DNA of 64,000 nucleotides from Luteolibacter ambystomatis (GTDB taxonomy: Bacteria > Verrucomicrobiota > Verrucomicrobiia > Verrucomicrobiales > Akkermansiaceae). A program made the translations under genes and the position numbers. Each line of letters begins with the position of its first letter. The first letter of the stretch is position 1. Shown here one piece after another: positions 55,305-62,582 of this stretch. The notes under the pieces were generated by a model. It was not told the DNA's origin. It saw only the letters and a list, made by a program, of their open reading frames with translations, and did no database searches. Where the stretch lies: the NCBI RefSeq assembly GCF_018137965.1, contig NZ_CP073100.1:4723754-4787753 (forward strand). The letters are read 5' to 3'.

Positions 55305-56315
55305 CTATGCCAACAACGCCTCGACCGCTTTCCGGTAGGGTGAGGGCATCGCCAGTGTGGCGATGGCTTCCTCCGGATGCCAGGATTCGCCCTCGCGGGC
55401 CGGGGCGTCCGCGCATTCGTGGATGTGCATCGTCACGTGGAAACGGGTGATGCCGTAGGTGCGGGTGGCGATCTCCGGCAGGTCCGCGGTTTCCTCCGGC
55501 GTGCGTTCCGGCAGCTTCCACAAGCCCTGCCGGCGCTTGCCCTGTTCCTGATGGAGAAGGATGCGGCCCATGCGGTCGCGTGCCCAAAGGACATGGGTGT
55601 GGATGCGCTCGGTCTTTGGCTTCGCGGTCTTCACCGGTAGGGCGGATGGTTCCGGGGTTTTGCAGAAGGCGGACACCGGGCAGGCCAGGCAGTCCGGCAC
55701 GCCGGGACGGCAGAAGGTCTGCCCCAGCTCCATGATGGCCGAGTTGTAGATGCGCGGGCGATGCGGATCGGCAAGGCGCTCCGCCACTTCCCACAAATGC
55801 TTCAGTCCGGAGGGCGAATCGACCGCGTGATGATAGTCGAGCAACCGCGCCAGCACCCGGGCCACATTTCCATCCACCACGGCGGCGGGCCGGTCGTGGG
55901 CGAAGGCTCGCAGGGCATTGGCAGTGTAGCGACCGATCCCCGGCAGTTTTTGCAGCGTATCGAGCGAATCCGGGAAACCGCCCGCCGCAGTGACGGCCCG
56001 GGCTGTTTCCCGCAGCATCCGCGCGCGGCGGTAGTAGCCGAGGCCTTCCCACGCTTTCAGCAGCGGTTCGTCCTCCGCCACCGCCAGTGTCGCGGGGTCC
56101 GGAAAGAGAGAAAGAAAGCGCGTGTAGTAACCACGTCCCAGCACCGTGGCGATCTGGGTCTGTTGGAGCATCACCTCGGACACCAGCACCGCCCATGGAT
56201 CGGTGGTCCGCCGCCATGGGTAGTCCCGGCCGTTTTGTCCGAACCACACTGCCAGCGCGTCTCGGAACGGCAGAGGTTCATGGAGGGGATCGCGGGTGGC
56301 TCGGGGTTTCAGCAC
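55305..56315 (-). CDS. mutY: A/G-specific adenine glycosylase
   Basis: Removes adenine mispaired with 8-oxoguanine in base-excision repair. The open frame begins with ATG at 56381, but that codon overlaps the divergent rnhC ATG; a GTG at 56315 (VLKPRATRD) is preferred. Numbered from the upstream ATG, Glu69 in SEVMLQQTQI and Asp170 in AVVDGNVARV are the catalytic residues, LPGIGRYTANAL is the helix-hairpin-helix, and Cys224, 231, 234 and 240 give the Fe-S loop spacing C-x6-C-x2-C-x5-C. The C-terminal NUDIX-like domain (about 255-358) recognises 8-oxoguanine. It lies between the protease and RNase HIII genes. Confidence 0.93.
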   Translation of the reverse strand: MLKPRATRDPLHEPLPFRDALAVWFGQNGRDYPWRRTTDPWAVLVSEVMLQQTQIATVLGRGYYTRFLSLFPDPATLAVAEDEPLLKAWEGLGYYRRARMLRETARAVTAAGGFPDSLDTLQKLPGIGRYTANALRAFAHDRPAAVVDGNVARVLARLLDYHHAVDSPSGLKHLWEVAERLADPHRPRIYNSAIMELGQTFCRPGVPDCLACPVSAFCKTPEPSALPVKTAKPKTERIHTHVLWARDRMGRILLHQEQGKRRQGLWKLPERTPEETADLPEIATRTYGITRFHVTMHIHECADAPAREGESWHPEEAIATLAMPSPYRKAVEALLA

Positions 56316-56379
56316 GCGGCGACGATGGCGCGGAATTTTCGGATTTCGATTTCCGATTTCAGGAAGGTACGCTCGGGGC

Positions 56380-57342
56380 ATGTCGCTGACGTCCTACACC
56401 GCCCCGCTTACCGCCGCCCAGGCGCAGACCCTGCGCGAGGTGTTAGAGCGGCAGGGCTTCGACTTCGAGCCGAAGCAGTACGCACTCTACTCCGCCCGCA
56501 AGGGCAAGCTGAACGTCACGGTCTATGAAAAAGGGCCGAAGGTGCTGGTGCAGGGGAAGGAGACGGAGGATTTCATCACCTTCACGCTGGAGCCGGAGAT
56601 CCTCGGCGAGGCGAAGCTGGGCTACGAGGAGGTGAACGATCCCGAGATGTTCGCCCCGCACTTCGGCATTGATGAGAGCGGGAAGGGGGATTTCTTCGGC
56701 CCGCTGGTGATCGCCGGAGTCTATACGGATGGCAGTGTGGCCCGGAAGCTGATGGAGGCCGGGGTCATGGACTCCAAGCGCATCTCCAGCGCCGCGAAGA
56801 TCCGCAAGCTCGCGGAAATCATCCGCAATACCCCCGGCTGCCAGTCCGAGGTCGTCGCCATCGGCCCGGAGAAATACAACGAGATGCACGCGTCCTTTGG
56901 CAATCTCAACCGCCTGCTCGCCTGGGGCCACGCCCGGGTGATCGAGCTGTTGCTCGCGAAGCGCCCGGACTGCCCGCGCGCGCTGAGCGACCAGTTCGCC
57001 CGGCCGGAGGTACTCCAGCGGGCGCTCAAACAAAAAGGCCTCTCCATCCAGCTCGACCAGCGGACCAAGGGTGAATCCGACATCGCCGTGGCGGCCGCCT
57101 CGATCCTCGCCCGTGAACGCTTCGTCACCTGGATGGACAAGACTTCCGAGGCCTGCGGAGTGACCCTGCCGCTGGGCGCATCCGCCGCCGTGATCGCCGC
57201 CGGGAAGGCCCTCGTGGCCGCCTGCGGGGCCGAGGCGTTAGGGAAGGTGGCCAAGCTCCATTTCCGGACTACCGGTGCCGTTCTCGGATTGTCAATGGCT
57301 TCTGACGATGAATCTGCGGAGGATGGCACGGAATCCGCATGA
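56380..57342 (+). CDS. rnhC: Ribonuclease HIII
   Basis: Cleaves the RNA strand of RNA-DNA hybrids. From the ATG at 56380 the protein has 320 residues; the frame opens further upstream. An N-terminal TBP-like domain (about 1-85; YALYSARKGKLNVTVYEKG) and the GIDESGKGDFFGPLVIAG catalytic block (about 96-113) with Asp98 and Glu99 place it in the HIII type rather than HII, together with DSKRIS near 131 and TKGESDIAVAAASILARERF near 230. The short acidic tail (SDDESAEDGTE) is unusual. It is divergent from mutY; both serve genome maintenance. Confidence 0.92.
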   Translation: MSLTSYTAPLTAAQAQTLREVLERQGFDFEPKQYALYSARKGKLNVTVYEKGPKVLVQGKETEDFITFTLEPEILGEAKLGYEEVNDPEMFAPHFGIDESGKGDFFGPLVIAGVYTDGSVARKLMEAGVMDSKRISSAAKIRKLAEIIRNTPGCQSEVVAIGPEKYNEMHASFGNLNRLLAWGHARVIELLLAKRPDCPRALSDQFARPEVLQRALKQKGLSIQLDQRTKGESDIAVAAASILARERFVTWMDKTSEACGVTLPLGASAAVIAAGKALVAACGAEALGKVAKLHFRTTGAVLGLSMASDDESAEDGTESA

Positions 57343-57417
57343 TTTTTTCCGTTTTTTTTAGCGGACAATCGGGCCCGCTCATGTAGTCCTCCCCCCGCAG
57401 CTTTCCTGACACATCCC

Positions 57418-57753
57418 ATGGCCACCATCACCAAGCGCGAACTCGTCATCAAGATCACGGACCAACTCGGCGAACGGGGAATCGAAGTCACCCAGCAGGT
57501 GGTCTTCGATGTCGTCCAGTCGCTCATCGACGAGATCACGGAGTGCCTCGCCCAAGGGGATACCGTCGTCATGCGCAATTTCGGCGCCTTCCAGGTGCGC
57601 GAGATGAAGGCCAAGATCGGCCGCAACCCGAAGAACCCGGACAAGGACGTCCCGATCCCGGCCCGCGCCGCGGTCAAGTTCAAGCCCGGCAAGGAAATGA
57701 AGGAGAAGGTGGCCGCCACCCTCCAGGTCATCCGCGAGCGCGACAAGGCGTGA
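57418..57753 (+). CDS. HU/IHF-family DNA-binding protein
   Basis: A 111-residue DNA-bending protein. It has the helical dimer core (TKRELVIKITDQLGERGIEV) and the beta-arm block (RNFGAFQVREMKAKIGRNPK then PARAAVKFKPGKEMKEKV), in which the Pro that intercalates DNA is present at the arm tip (NPDKDVPIPA region). A C-terminal basic helix follows. IHF-alpha or beta and HU are not separable here. Its stop overlaps the GTG of the RlpA-type gene (GTGA), so the two are co-translated. The upstream region has a T-run (57345-57360) but no promoter was settled. Confidence 0.9.
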   Translation: MATITKRELVIKITDQLGERGIEVTQQVVFDVVQSLIDEITECLAQGDTVVMRNFGAFQVREMKAKIGRNPKNPDKDVPIPARAAVKFKPGKEMKEKVAATLQVIRERDKA

Positions 57754-58316
57754 GCACTTCCCGGCAAGCCTGTTCCAACCCCCGTCCCGATCCGCGGACG
57801 GGCTGGCGGCTTGCCCCTCTCTTCCTCCTTCTGGCGCTGACGGCGCTTCTGTTTCCGTCCTGCGCCTATCCGGGCGGCTACCGTGGCTATCAGACCCGCG
57901 GTTACACCACCCGCGGCGAGTATTATCAGCCGATGAGCGTAGAGGAGGCGCTCAACTACCAGGAAAGCGGCGTCGCCTCTTGGTATGACGAGTCCTCCTT
58001 CCTCGGACTGAAGCGCGGCACCACCTCGCTCGGCGAGAAGGTGATGCCCTGGCATCTCATCGGCGCCCATAAGACCCTGCCGCTGCCGTGCATGGTCCGG
58101 GTGACGAACCTCCAGAACGGTCGCAAGGTGAAGCTCCGCATCAACGACCGCGGCCCCTTCATCGCCGGGCGCCTGTTGGACGTTTCTCCGCGCGCCGCAC
58201 GCAAGCTGGGTTTCAGCGAAAAGGGGCTGACCCGCGTCCACGTCGAGGTTCTCTCGGTGGGGGACGGGTCGTATGAAAGAAAACGCTCCCGCAAATGGTT
58301 CTTCGGGTTACTCTAA
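57750..58316 (+). CDS. RlpA-type septal-ring lipoprotein (double-psi beta-barrel)
   Basis: The GTG at 57750 overlaps the HU/IHF stop by four bases (GTGA), giving 188 residues; an earlier ATG in the same frame is inside the HU gene. A hydrophobic signal ends with a lipobox-like FPSC (Cys about 35). The DPBB domain covers about 70-175: GVASWYDESSF, LGEKVMPWHLIGAHKTLPLP, VKLRINDRGPFIAGRLLDVS (the Asp of NDRGP is the RlpA active-site residue) and KLGFSEKGLTRV. RlpA lytic transglycosylases cut denuded glycan strands at the septum. There is no SPOR domain. Confidence 0.87.
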   Translation: MSTSRQACSNPRPDPRTGWRLAPLFLLLALTALLFPSCAYPGGYRGYQTRGYTTRGEYYQPMSVEEALNYQESGVASWYDESSFLGLKRGTTSLGEKVMPWHLIGAHKTLPLPCMVRVTNLQNGRKVKLRINDRGPFIAGRLLDVSPRAARKLGFSEKGLTRVHVEVLSVGDGSYERKRSRKWFFGLL

Positions 58317-58322
58317 CACCCG

Positions 58323-58709
58323 ATGAAAGCCCTCCTTGCTCTTGTTCCCGTCCTCGCCCTGGCCTCCTGCGCCACCAGCCCGCTCGCTCCGCCCGCCGGT
58401 CCCGGCACCGTTGACCACATCGTGCTGATTTGGCTGAAGAAGCCGGGCAATGCCGCCGACAAGCAGGCCATCAGCGCCACCGCCGATGAGTTCCGTGCCA
58501 TCCCCGGCATGAAGTTCTACGACAAGGGCACCGCCCTGCAGAGCGACCGCCCGGTGGTCGATGACTCCTTCGACTTCGCGCTGGTTTCCCGCTTCGAGTC
58601 CGCCGCCGCCCTCCACGCCTACGAGAACCACCCGCTGCACCAGAAAAAGGTCGCCGAGGTGCTCAAGCCGCTGTCGAAGAAGATCGTGGTGTATGATGTG
58701 ACGCGGTAA
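58323..58709 (+). CDS. Dabb-domain lipoprotein
   Basis: A 128-residue lipoprotein. The signal (MKALLALVPVLALASCATS) has lipobox ALASC with Cys at 16. The rest is a single Dabb (dimeric alpha+beta barrel, stress-responsive) domain: VDHIVLIWLKKPGNAADKQ, then FRAIPGMKFYDKG and DFALVSRFESAAALHAYENH, then HQKKVAEVLKPL. Dabb domains often bind small or aromatic ligands. It starts six bases after the RlpA stop, so HU, RlpA and this gene form one operon. No catalytic residue can be named. Confidence 0.88.
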   Translation: MKALLALVPVLALASCATSPLAPPAGPGTVDHIVLIWLKKPGNAADKQAISATADEFRAIPGMKFYDKGTALQSDRPVVDDSFDFALVSRFESAAALHAYENHPLHQKKVAEVLKPLSKKIVVYDVTR

Positions 58710-59045
58710 GTGTCATCTCGCATGGGCTGGCTTCCCGCCCGCGCCATCCCCGAGCTGCAGCTCGCCCTCGCCGCCAAGTTCCTTGGCTGATCTCGCCAAG
58801 GAACTTGGCTTCTTGCTTCCCATAGCAACAAGGACGGCGACACCAAGCAGGCCGAAGCCATCGACGAGGATATGGACCCCACATCAAGATCGAGCGATAG
58901 AGCGAGGGGAGACGGATTCTCTGCTCCGATCAACTTGCGAGGTGGGGAGAAACGAGATTGCTGGGCTTAGTTATATAGAATCCAAAACGATTATTTTCTA
59001 ATTTCAAGAGAGTTGAGATGAAGAGGTTTGAAATTGCTTGAACCT
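58710..59045. other. Gene-free stretch with a double palindrome, left edge of the AT-rich island
   Basis: There is no convincing gene. Bases 58773-58787 (GCCAAGTTCCTTGGC) and 58795-58809 (GCCAAGGAACTTGGC) are perfect 15-base inverted repeats, and each arm is itself palindromic. From about 58960 the base composition turns AT-rich and stays so to about 60770. A seven-codon frame at 59018 (MKRFEIA) just before the next gene may be a chance leader peptide. Confidence 0.6.
58773..58809. repeat. Nested palindrome beside the AT-rich island
   Basis: The left arm GCCAAGTTCCTTGGC and right arm GCCAAGGAACTTGGC form a 15-bp stem with a seven-base loop (TGATCTC). Each arm can also fold alone. It lies 64 bases after the Dabb gene and could be its terminator, or a REP-like or transfer-associated element. 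Confidence 0.6.
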
Positions 59046-60080
59046 ATGATCCGAGTTTGCGCTAATCATGCACGTATGCCTCTCAATACACATACCATGG
59101 AGATCGGAAATCTAGTCGTGAAATTTGGCGACAACCTCAATCTTTTGGATTTATATGATGAAGTGGTAAAACCTGCATTTTTCGATAAAACGCTAAAGCG
59201 CATTTACGACCAAACAGAGTATTTGTTAAACGGTTGTGCATTGGTGCTATTAGATCAACAAGCGCCCACAGTCGGAATTGTGGGAAGGCTCGTTAAAGAT
59301 ACCATCCTAGAACGGGAGCAAATTTTCGATGGATCCAAATTGGTTGATGCTGACGGAACCCTCGAGTCTTCCCCCTCTTCGATGTTTGTGTTAATACTCA
59401 ATAATCACAGGTTGCTTTATGTTAAGGAACATCGAGGATCGCCCTCTATGGAGGTTTTTCGAAGCACTATCGCCAAATTTCTCAAAATCAAGCATAGGAC
59501 TTTTATTGAAGCTAAATTCAAAGCCTCAGAAGAGGATGAAAATGGGAAGAGATTAACTAAGAAAAAGTTGGTCGAAATCTATCCGTATCCCGAAGTCGAT
59601 TTGACCCACGTTGGATCAAACGAAAGCGTAAGAGATTTCATTCATAAATTTAAAACCATTGAGTCTGTCACGACTAAATTGGTCCCGACTAATAGCGAGC
59701 TGGACAATGATCTGATGTTCGATGCTGTTAGGGATGCGCAAAAAAGAATCAACAGCAAAAAGACTACGCTGAGATATGAAAATAACGAGGGACTCAATAA
59801 AGAAGAAACTATAGATCAAATATCCTCTCTCGCATCACAAGGTAATCACGAGTTTAGTCTCGCAGGAGAAAGTCCCTCGGGAGGCAAAATGAAAGGCAAT
59901 AACGATGATCTAAAAATCCAAGTTCCGATTGAAAAACCCTCGAGGAAAAATAAGCGAGAATCCAAGTCTCTTTACCAAAAATTTGTGGCGTTGGTGGAGA
60001 GTAATATTGTTCAAGTGGGCAAGCAGGGCCGAAGAACCCTAAATAAAATTTCTGAAATATCCCAAAATCTCCTTCCATGA
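59046..60080 (+). CDS. Unknown soluble protein of an AT-rich two-gene cassette
   Basis: A 344-residue protein of unrecognised family. The frame opens with TTG at 59028; ATG codons at 59046, 59076 (MPLNTHTMEIG) and 59097 are all possible starts and no strong ribosome-binding site decides. The N-terminal part (about 20-140) looks like a folded alpha/beta domain with VVKPAFFDKTLKRIYDQTEY, GIVGRLVKDTILEREQIFDG and SPSSMFVLILNNHRLLYVKE. The C-terminal 100 residues are Lys/Glu/Ser-rich and probably disordered (KMKGNNDDLKIQVPI). There is no membrane segment or signal. The sampled line 59761-59820 is 33 percent G+C. The next gene overlaps its stop by four bases (ATGA), so the two are translationally coupled. 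Confidence 0.75.
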   Translation: MIRVCANHARMPLNTHTMEIGNLVVKFGDNLNLLDLYDEVVKPAFFDKTLKRIYDQTEYLLNGCALVLLDQQAPTVGIVGRLVKDTILEREQIFDGSKLVDADGTLESSPSSMFVLILNNHRLLYVKEHRGSPSMEVFRSTIAKFLKIKHRTFIEAKFKASEEDENGKRLTKKKLVEIYPYPEVDLTHVGSNESVRDFIHKFKTIESVTTKLVPTNSELDNDLMFDAVRDAQKRINSKKTTLRYENNEGLNKEETIDQISSLASQGNHEFSLAGESPSGGKMKGNNDDLKIQVPIEKPSRKNKRESKSLYQKFVALVESNIVQVGKQGRRTLNKISEISQNLLP

Positions 60081-60718
60081 AATTAGGCTCACTTAAGCAT
60101 GAAGAGCTTTTAAAAGAAAAAACTCTATGGGCAATTTACAAAAGATCGTTATCAATTAAAGATTCCATTTTTAATTGGAGTTGCGGTATATTAGTCTTTA
60201 TTTTGTTTTTTGCATATTGTTGGGTAGAGCCTGAGACCAAAAACATTCATAATCTGCTGCTGAAATTAGCAGAACTGGGATTCAATTTTGCCGTCAGCAT
60301 ATTGGGGTTCCTGATTGCTGGATTCACTATTTTTGCTTCCCTTGCTAAGCCGGCACTTTTGCTGACAATGCTCAAGCATCCCCATAAATCGAGCGGCATG
60401 AGCTATTTGAAATATAATTTCTTTACTTTGGTTCGTGTGTTTATCTATTTTTTGGTGTTTGCGGCTTTACAGATTGGAATAATTGCCATGGGTCAACCCG
60501 AAGGGTTAATATACGCTCTTATAAAGAGATTGTCGGATTTGGAATCGATTCTCTATTTTGGAAATAGATTCATGTTGATTTTGAGCGCCACATTCTGGGT
60601 ATTTGTGCTCATGCAGTTGAAGTCATTCGTTTTCAACGTGCATCATATTGTTATGACCATGATCAAGTTTGATGCTGTTAGCCACAATGCACGAGTCAGA
60701 GATGGCGAGCAAATTTGA
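60077..60718 (+). CDS. Four-helix membrane protein, partner of the upstream unknown
   Basis: A 213-residue membrane protein of unrecognised family. The ATG at 60077 overlaps the stop of the upstream gene (ATGA). Four hydrophobic helices lie at about residues 33-50, 68-89, 115-138 and 161-182, with a positively charged N-terminus (KHEELLKEKTLWAIYKRS) and loops. Such a small four-helix protein could be a pore or effector in a defence or toxin pair, with the upstream protein as sensor or regulator; that is inference only. The line 60181-60240 is 35 percent G+C. No signal peptide, Cys cluster or catalytic motif is visible. Confidence 0.75.
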   Translation: MKLGSLKHEELLKEKTLWAIYKRSLSIKDSIFNWSCGILVFILFFAYCWVEPETKNIHNLLLKLAELGFNFAVSILGFLIAGFTIFASLAKPALLLTMLKHPHKSSGMSYLKYNFFTLVRVFIYFLVFAALQIGIIAMGQPEGLIYALIKRLSDLESILYFGNRFMLILSATFWVFVLMQLKSFVFNVHHIVMTMIKFDAVSHNARVRDGEQI

Positions 60719-60985
60719 GAATGAAAATAATTTCCTACTCATGTGGCTCAGCTTGATTATTTGTGTTTAATCACTTTTTGAGGGGTGGGGATACCTCAGA
60801 TCAAAAGCCGTGGAGTCAGATTCAGGCCCGGTATGTTTAGTCGCACCAATAGTTCGCAAGTTGGGTATTAGGCCATTACGCAAAAATCTGCGGGATTGGC
60901 TCTACTTGTCGGCTGCTTGGCACAGCACTGGTGGCCGGCTTTGTTTCAAAGCCTTGTAGAGCTTCCCCGAGGGCCTGCCGCAGAT

Positions 60986-61201
60986 TCATTGCGCCCGATC
61001 GCGGAGCTGGCGCTTGGCGGTTTCCCAATCAAGCTCGCGGATGTTTCCGGTCGCCACTTCGCTGGCCGTAGAAGCGAGAGCGTCGCGCTGCCAGGCAGGA
61101 GAGTCGAATGTGGATTCGTCAGCCGCAAGATCCTCCCAGAGAAGGTGCATGGCTTGCAGCTTCTCGATCCGGGACATGGTCCTGAGATCCAGCGCGGTCA
61201 C
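60986..61201 (-). CDS. Addiction-module antitoxin-like protein (toxin absent)
   Basis: A 71-residue protein resembling the putative addiction-module component family: MSRIEKLQAMHLLWEDLAAD, then ESTFDSPAWQRDAL and NIRELDWETAKRQLRD. GTG at 61201 is used; ATG at 61177 starts the conserved core. The usual partner, a ParE/RelE-type toxin encoded directly downstream, is missing: the only overlapping frame there (ATG at about 60988, 37 codons) does not look like such a toxin. So it is a solitary antitoxin, or a broken module at the right edge of the AT-rich island. Confidence 0.72.
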   Translation of the reverse strand: MTALDLRTMSRIEKLQAMHLLWEDLAADESTFDSPAWQRDALASTASEVATGNIRELDWETAKRQLRDRAQ

Positions 61202-61268
61202 AACAGCGATGTAGCATGCATCCGGTCGCCCGGCAAGGCGGGACCAGCCCGCTTACCAGGACAGATCG

Positions 61269-62582
61269 CTACGCGAACACCTCCGCGATCGGCTTGCCCT
61301 TGTCGGCGATTTGGAAGGGTCGCTGGCTGGGGGACATGATCGTCAGGTTCCATGGCAGGCCGAGGGCGGCCGCGATGGTGGCGTTGAAGTCCTGCACGTT
61401 CACCAGCTTGTCCTTCACCTTGGCACCCGAGGCGTCGGTTTCGCCATACTTGAAGCCGCCCTTGATGCCGCCGCCTGCGAGCAGGCAGGTGAAGGCTTCC
61501 GGATGGTGGTCGCGGCCCATCTTGTGCTCGGTGTTGATGACCGGGGTGCGGCCGAATTCGGTGGCGACCACGACGAGGGTATCCTGCAGCTTGCCGCGCT
61601 TGTGGAGGTCTTCCAGCAGAGCGGCGTAGGCTTGGTCGAATTCCTGGCAGCGTCCCTGGATGGCGGTGAAGTTGTCGTAGTGGGTGTCCCAGCCTCCGAG
61701 CTGGACTTCCACGAAGCGGACGCCGTGCTCGACGAGGCGGCGGGCGAGCAAGCAGCCCTGCGCGAAGCGGCCGGTGCCGTAGAGCTTGCGCGTTTCTTCC
61801 GTTTCCTGGCGGATGTCGAAGGCGGCGAGGTCCTTGCTGTTCATGAGGCGGATGGCCTCGCGGTAGAGCTCCTCGTAGGCCTTCACGTCCGCATTGGCGT
61901 AGCGGTCGTGGAACTGCTTGTTGAGCTTGTCGGCCAGCGAGAGGCGGCGGTCGAAGTCCTCCGGTGGAACATCGCCCGGGCGCTTCGAATCCTGCAAACC
62001 GTCCGTCGCATTGCCGACGAGGGCCGCGCCGAACTTGGCGCCGAAGAAGCCGCCGCTGGCGAATTCCGCGGAGCTGTCCACAGCCACGAAGCCGGGGATG
62101 TCCTGGTTGATGCGACCGCCGAGCTGGAGCACCCACGCCCCGAGCGCCGGGTGCTTGATGGTGCCACGCAGCGCGTAGCTGGTGTGCATGATGTAGGTGC
62201 CTTGCTCGTGGGCACCCTGGGTGGAGTTCATCGAGTTGATGACGGTGATCTTGTCCATCATCGCGGCGGTCTTCGGCAGATGCTGCCCCACCTGGATGCC
62301 ATCGACCTTGGTCGGGATCACTTCCATCGGCCCCATCACGTCCTTCTTCTTCGGCTTCGGATCGAAGGTGTCGAGGTGGCTCATGCCACCATTCATGTAA
62401 AGGTAGATGACGTGCTTGGCCTTGCCTTTCGGTCCGGCGGCAGGAGCAGTGCCGGCGGCGGCAGCGGTCGCCGCGCTCAAGAAGGGCAGCACATGAACGC
62501 CGAGACACATGCGGGCCGCGGTGGCCATGAAGCGGCGGCGGGTCGGCTCATCGCCGTGCGGGATGTCGTCGGGCAGGTTCAT
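61269..62582 (-). CDS. DUF1501 protein with Tat signal
   Basis: A 437-residue protein of the sulfatase-like DUF1501 family, abundant in Planctomycetes and Verrucomicrobia. The N-terminus has a twin-arginine signal (TRRRFMATAARMCLGVHVLP, about 14-33). Family blocks are IYLYMNGGMSHLDTFDPKP, GQHLPKTAAMMDKITVINSM, FVEVQLGGWDTHYDN, ATEFGRTP, GRDHHPEAFTCLLAGGGIKGG and ALGLPWNLT. It overlaps the upstream DUF1549/1553 gene by four bases (ATGA). The biochemical role of the pair is unknown. The tatC gene in this window gives the cell a Tat pathway able to export it. Confidence 0.92.
   Translation of the reverse strand: MNLPDDIPHGDEPTRRRFMATAARMCLGVHVLPFLSAATAAAAGTAPAAGPKGKAKHVIYLYMNGGMSHLDTFDPKPKKKDVMGPMEVIPTKVDGIQVGQHLPKTAAMMDKITVINSMNSTQGAHEQGTYIMHTSYALRGTIKHPALGAWVLQLGGRINQDIPGFVAVDSSAEFASGGFFGAKFGAALVGNATDGLQDSKRPGDVPPEDFDRRLSLADKLNKQFHDRYANADVKAYEELYREAIRLMNSKDLAAFDIRQETEETRKLYGTGRFAQGCLLARRLVEHGVRFVEVQLGGWDTHYDNFTAIQGRCQEFDQAYAALLEDLHKRGKLQDTLVVVATEFGRTPVINTEHKMGRDHHPEAFTCLLAGGGIKGGFKYGETDASGAKVKDKLVNVQDFNATIAAALGLPWNLTIMSPSQRPFQIADKGKPIAEVFA

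Noticed and set aside
59018..59041. Seven-codon frame MKRFEIA as a leader peptide
   Set aside because: It is too short to support, and it could be chance in AT-rich DNA; mentioned only because an ATG with a purine-rich upstream sequence precedes the cassette.
58943..60791. Eight-base direct repeat GGTGGGGA at both sides of the AT-rich block, as a target-site duplication
   Set aside because: A match of this length and composition is expected by chance in G-rich DNA, and the two sites do not coincide with the composition change.
60880..60990. 37-codon frame overlapping the antitoxin stop (ATGA), where a toxin gene would be expected
   Set aside because: The translation (MNLRQALGEALQGFETKPAT and onward) has none of the features of ParE/RelE toxins and is too short.
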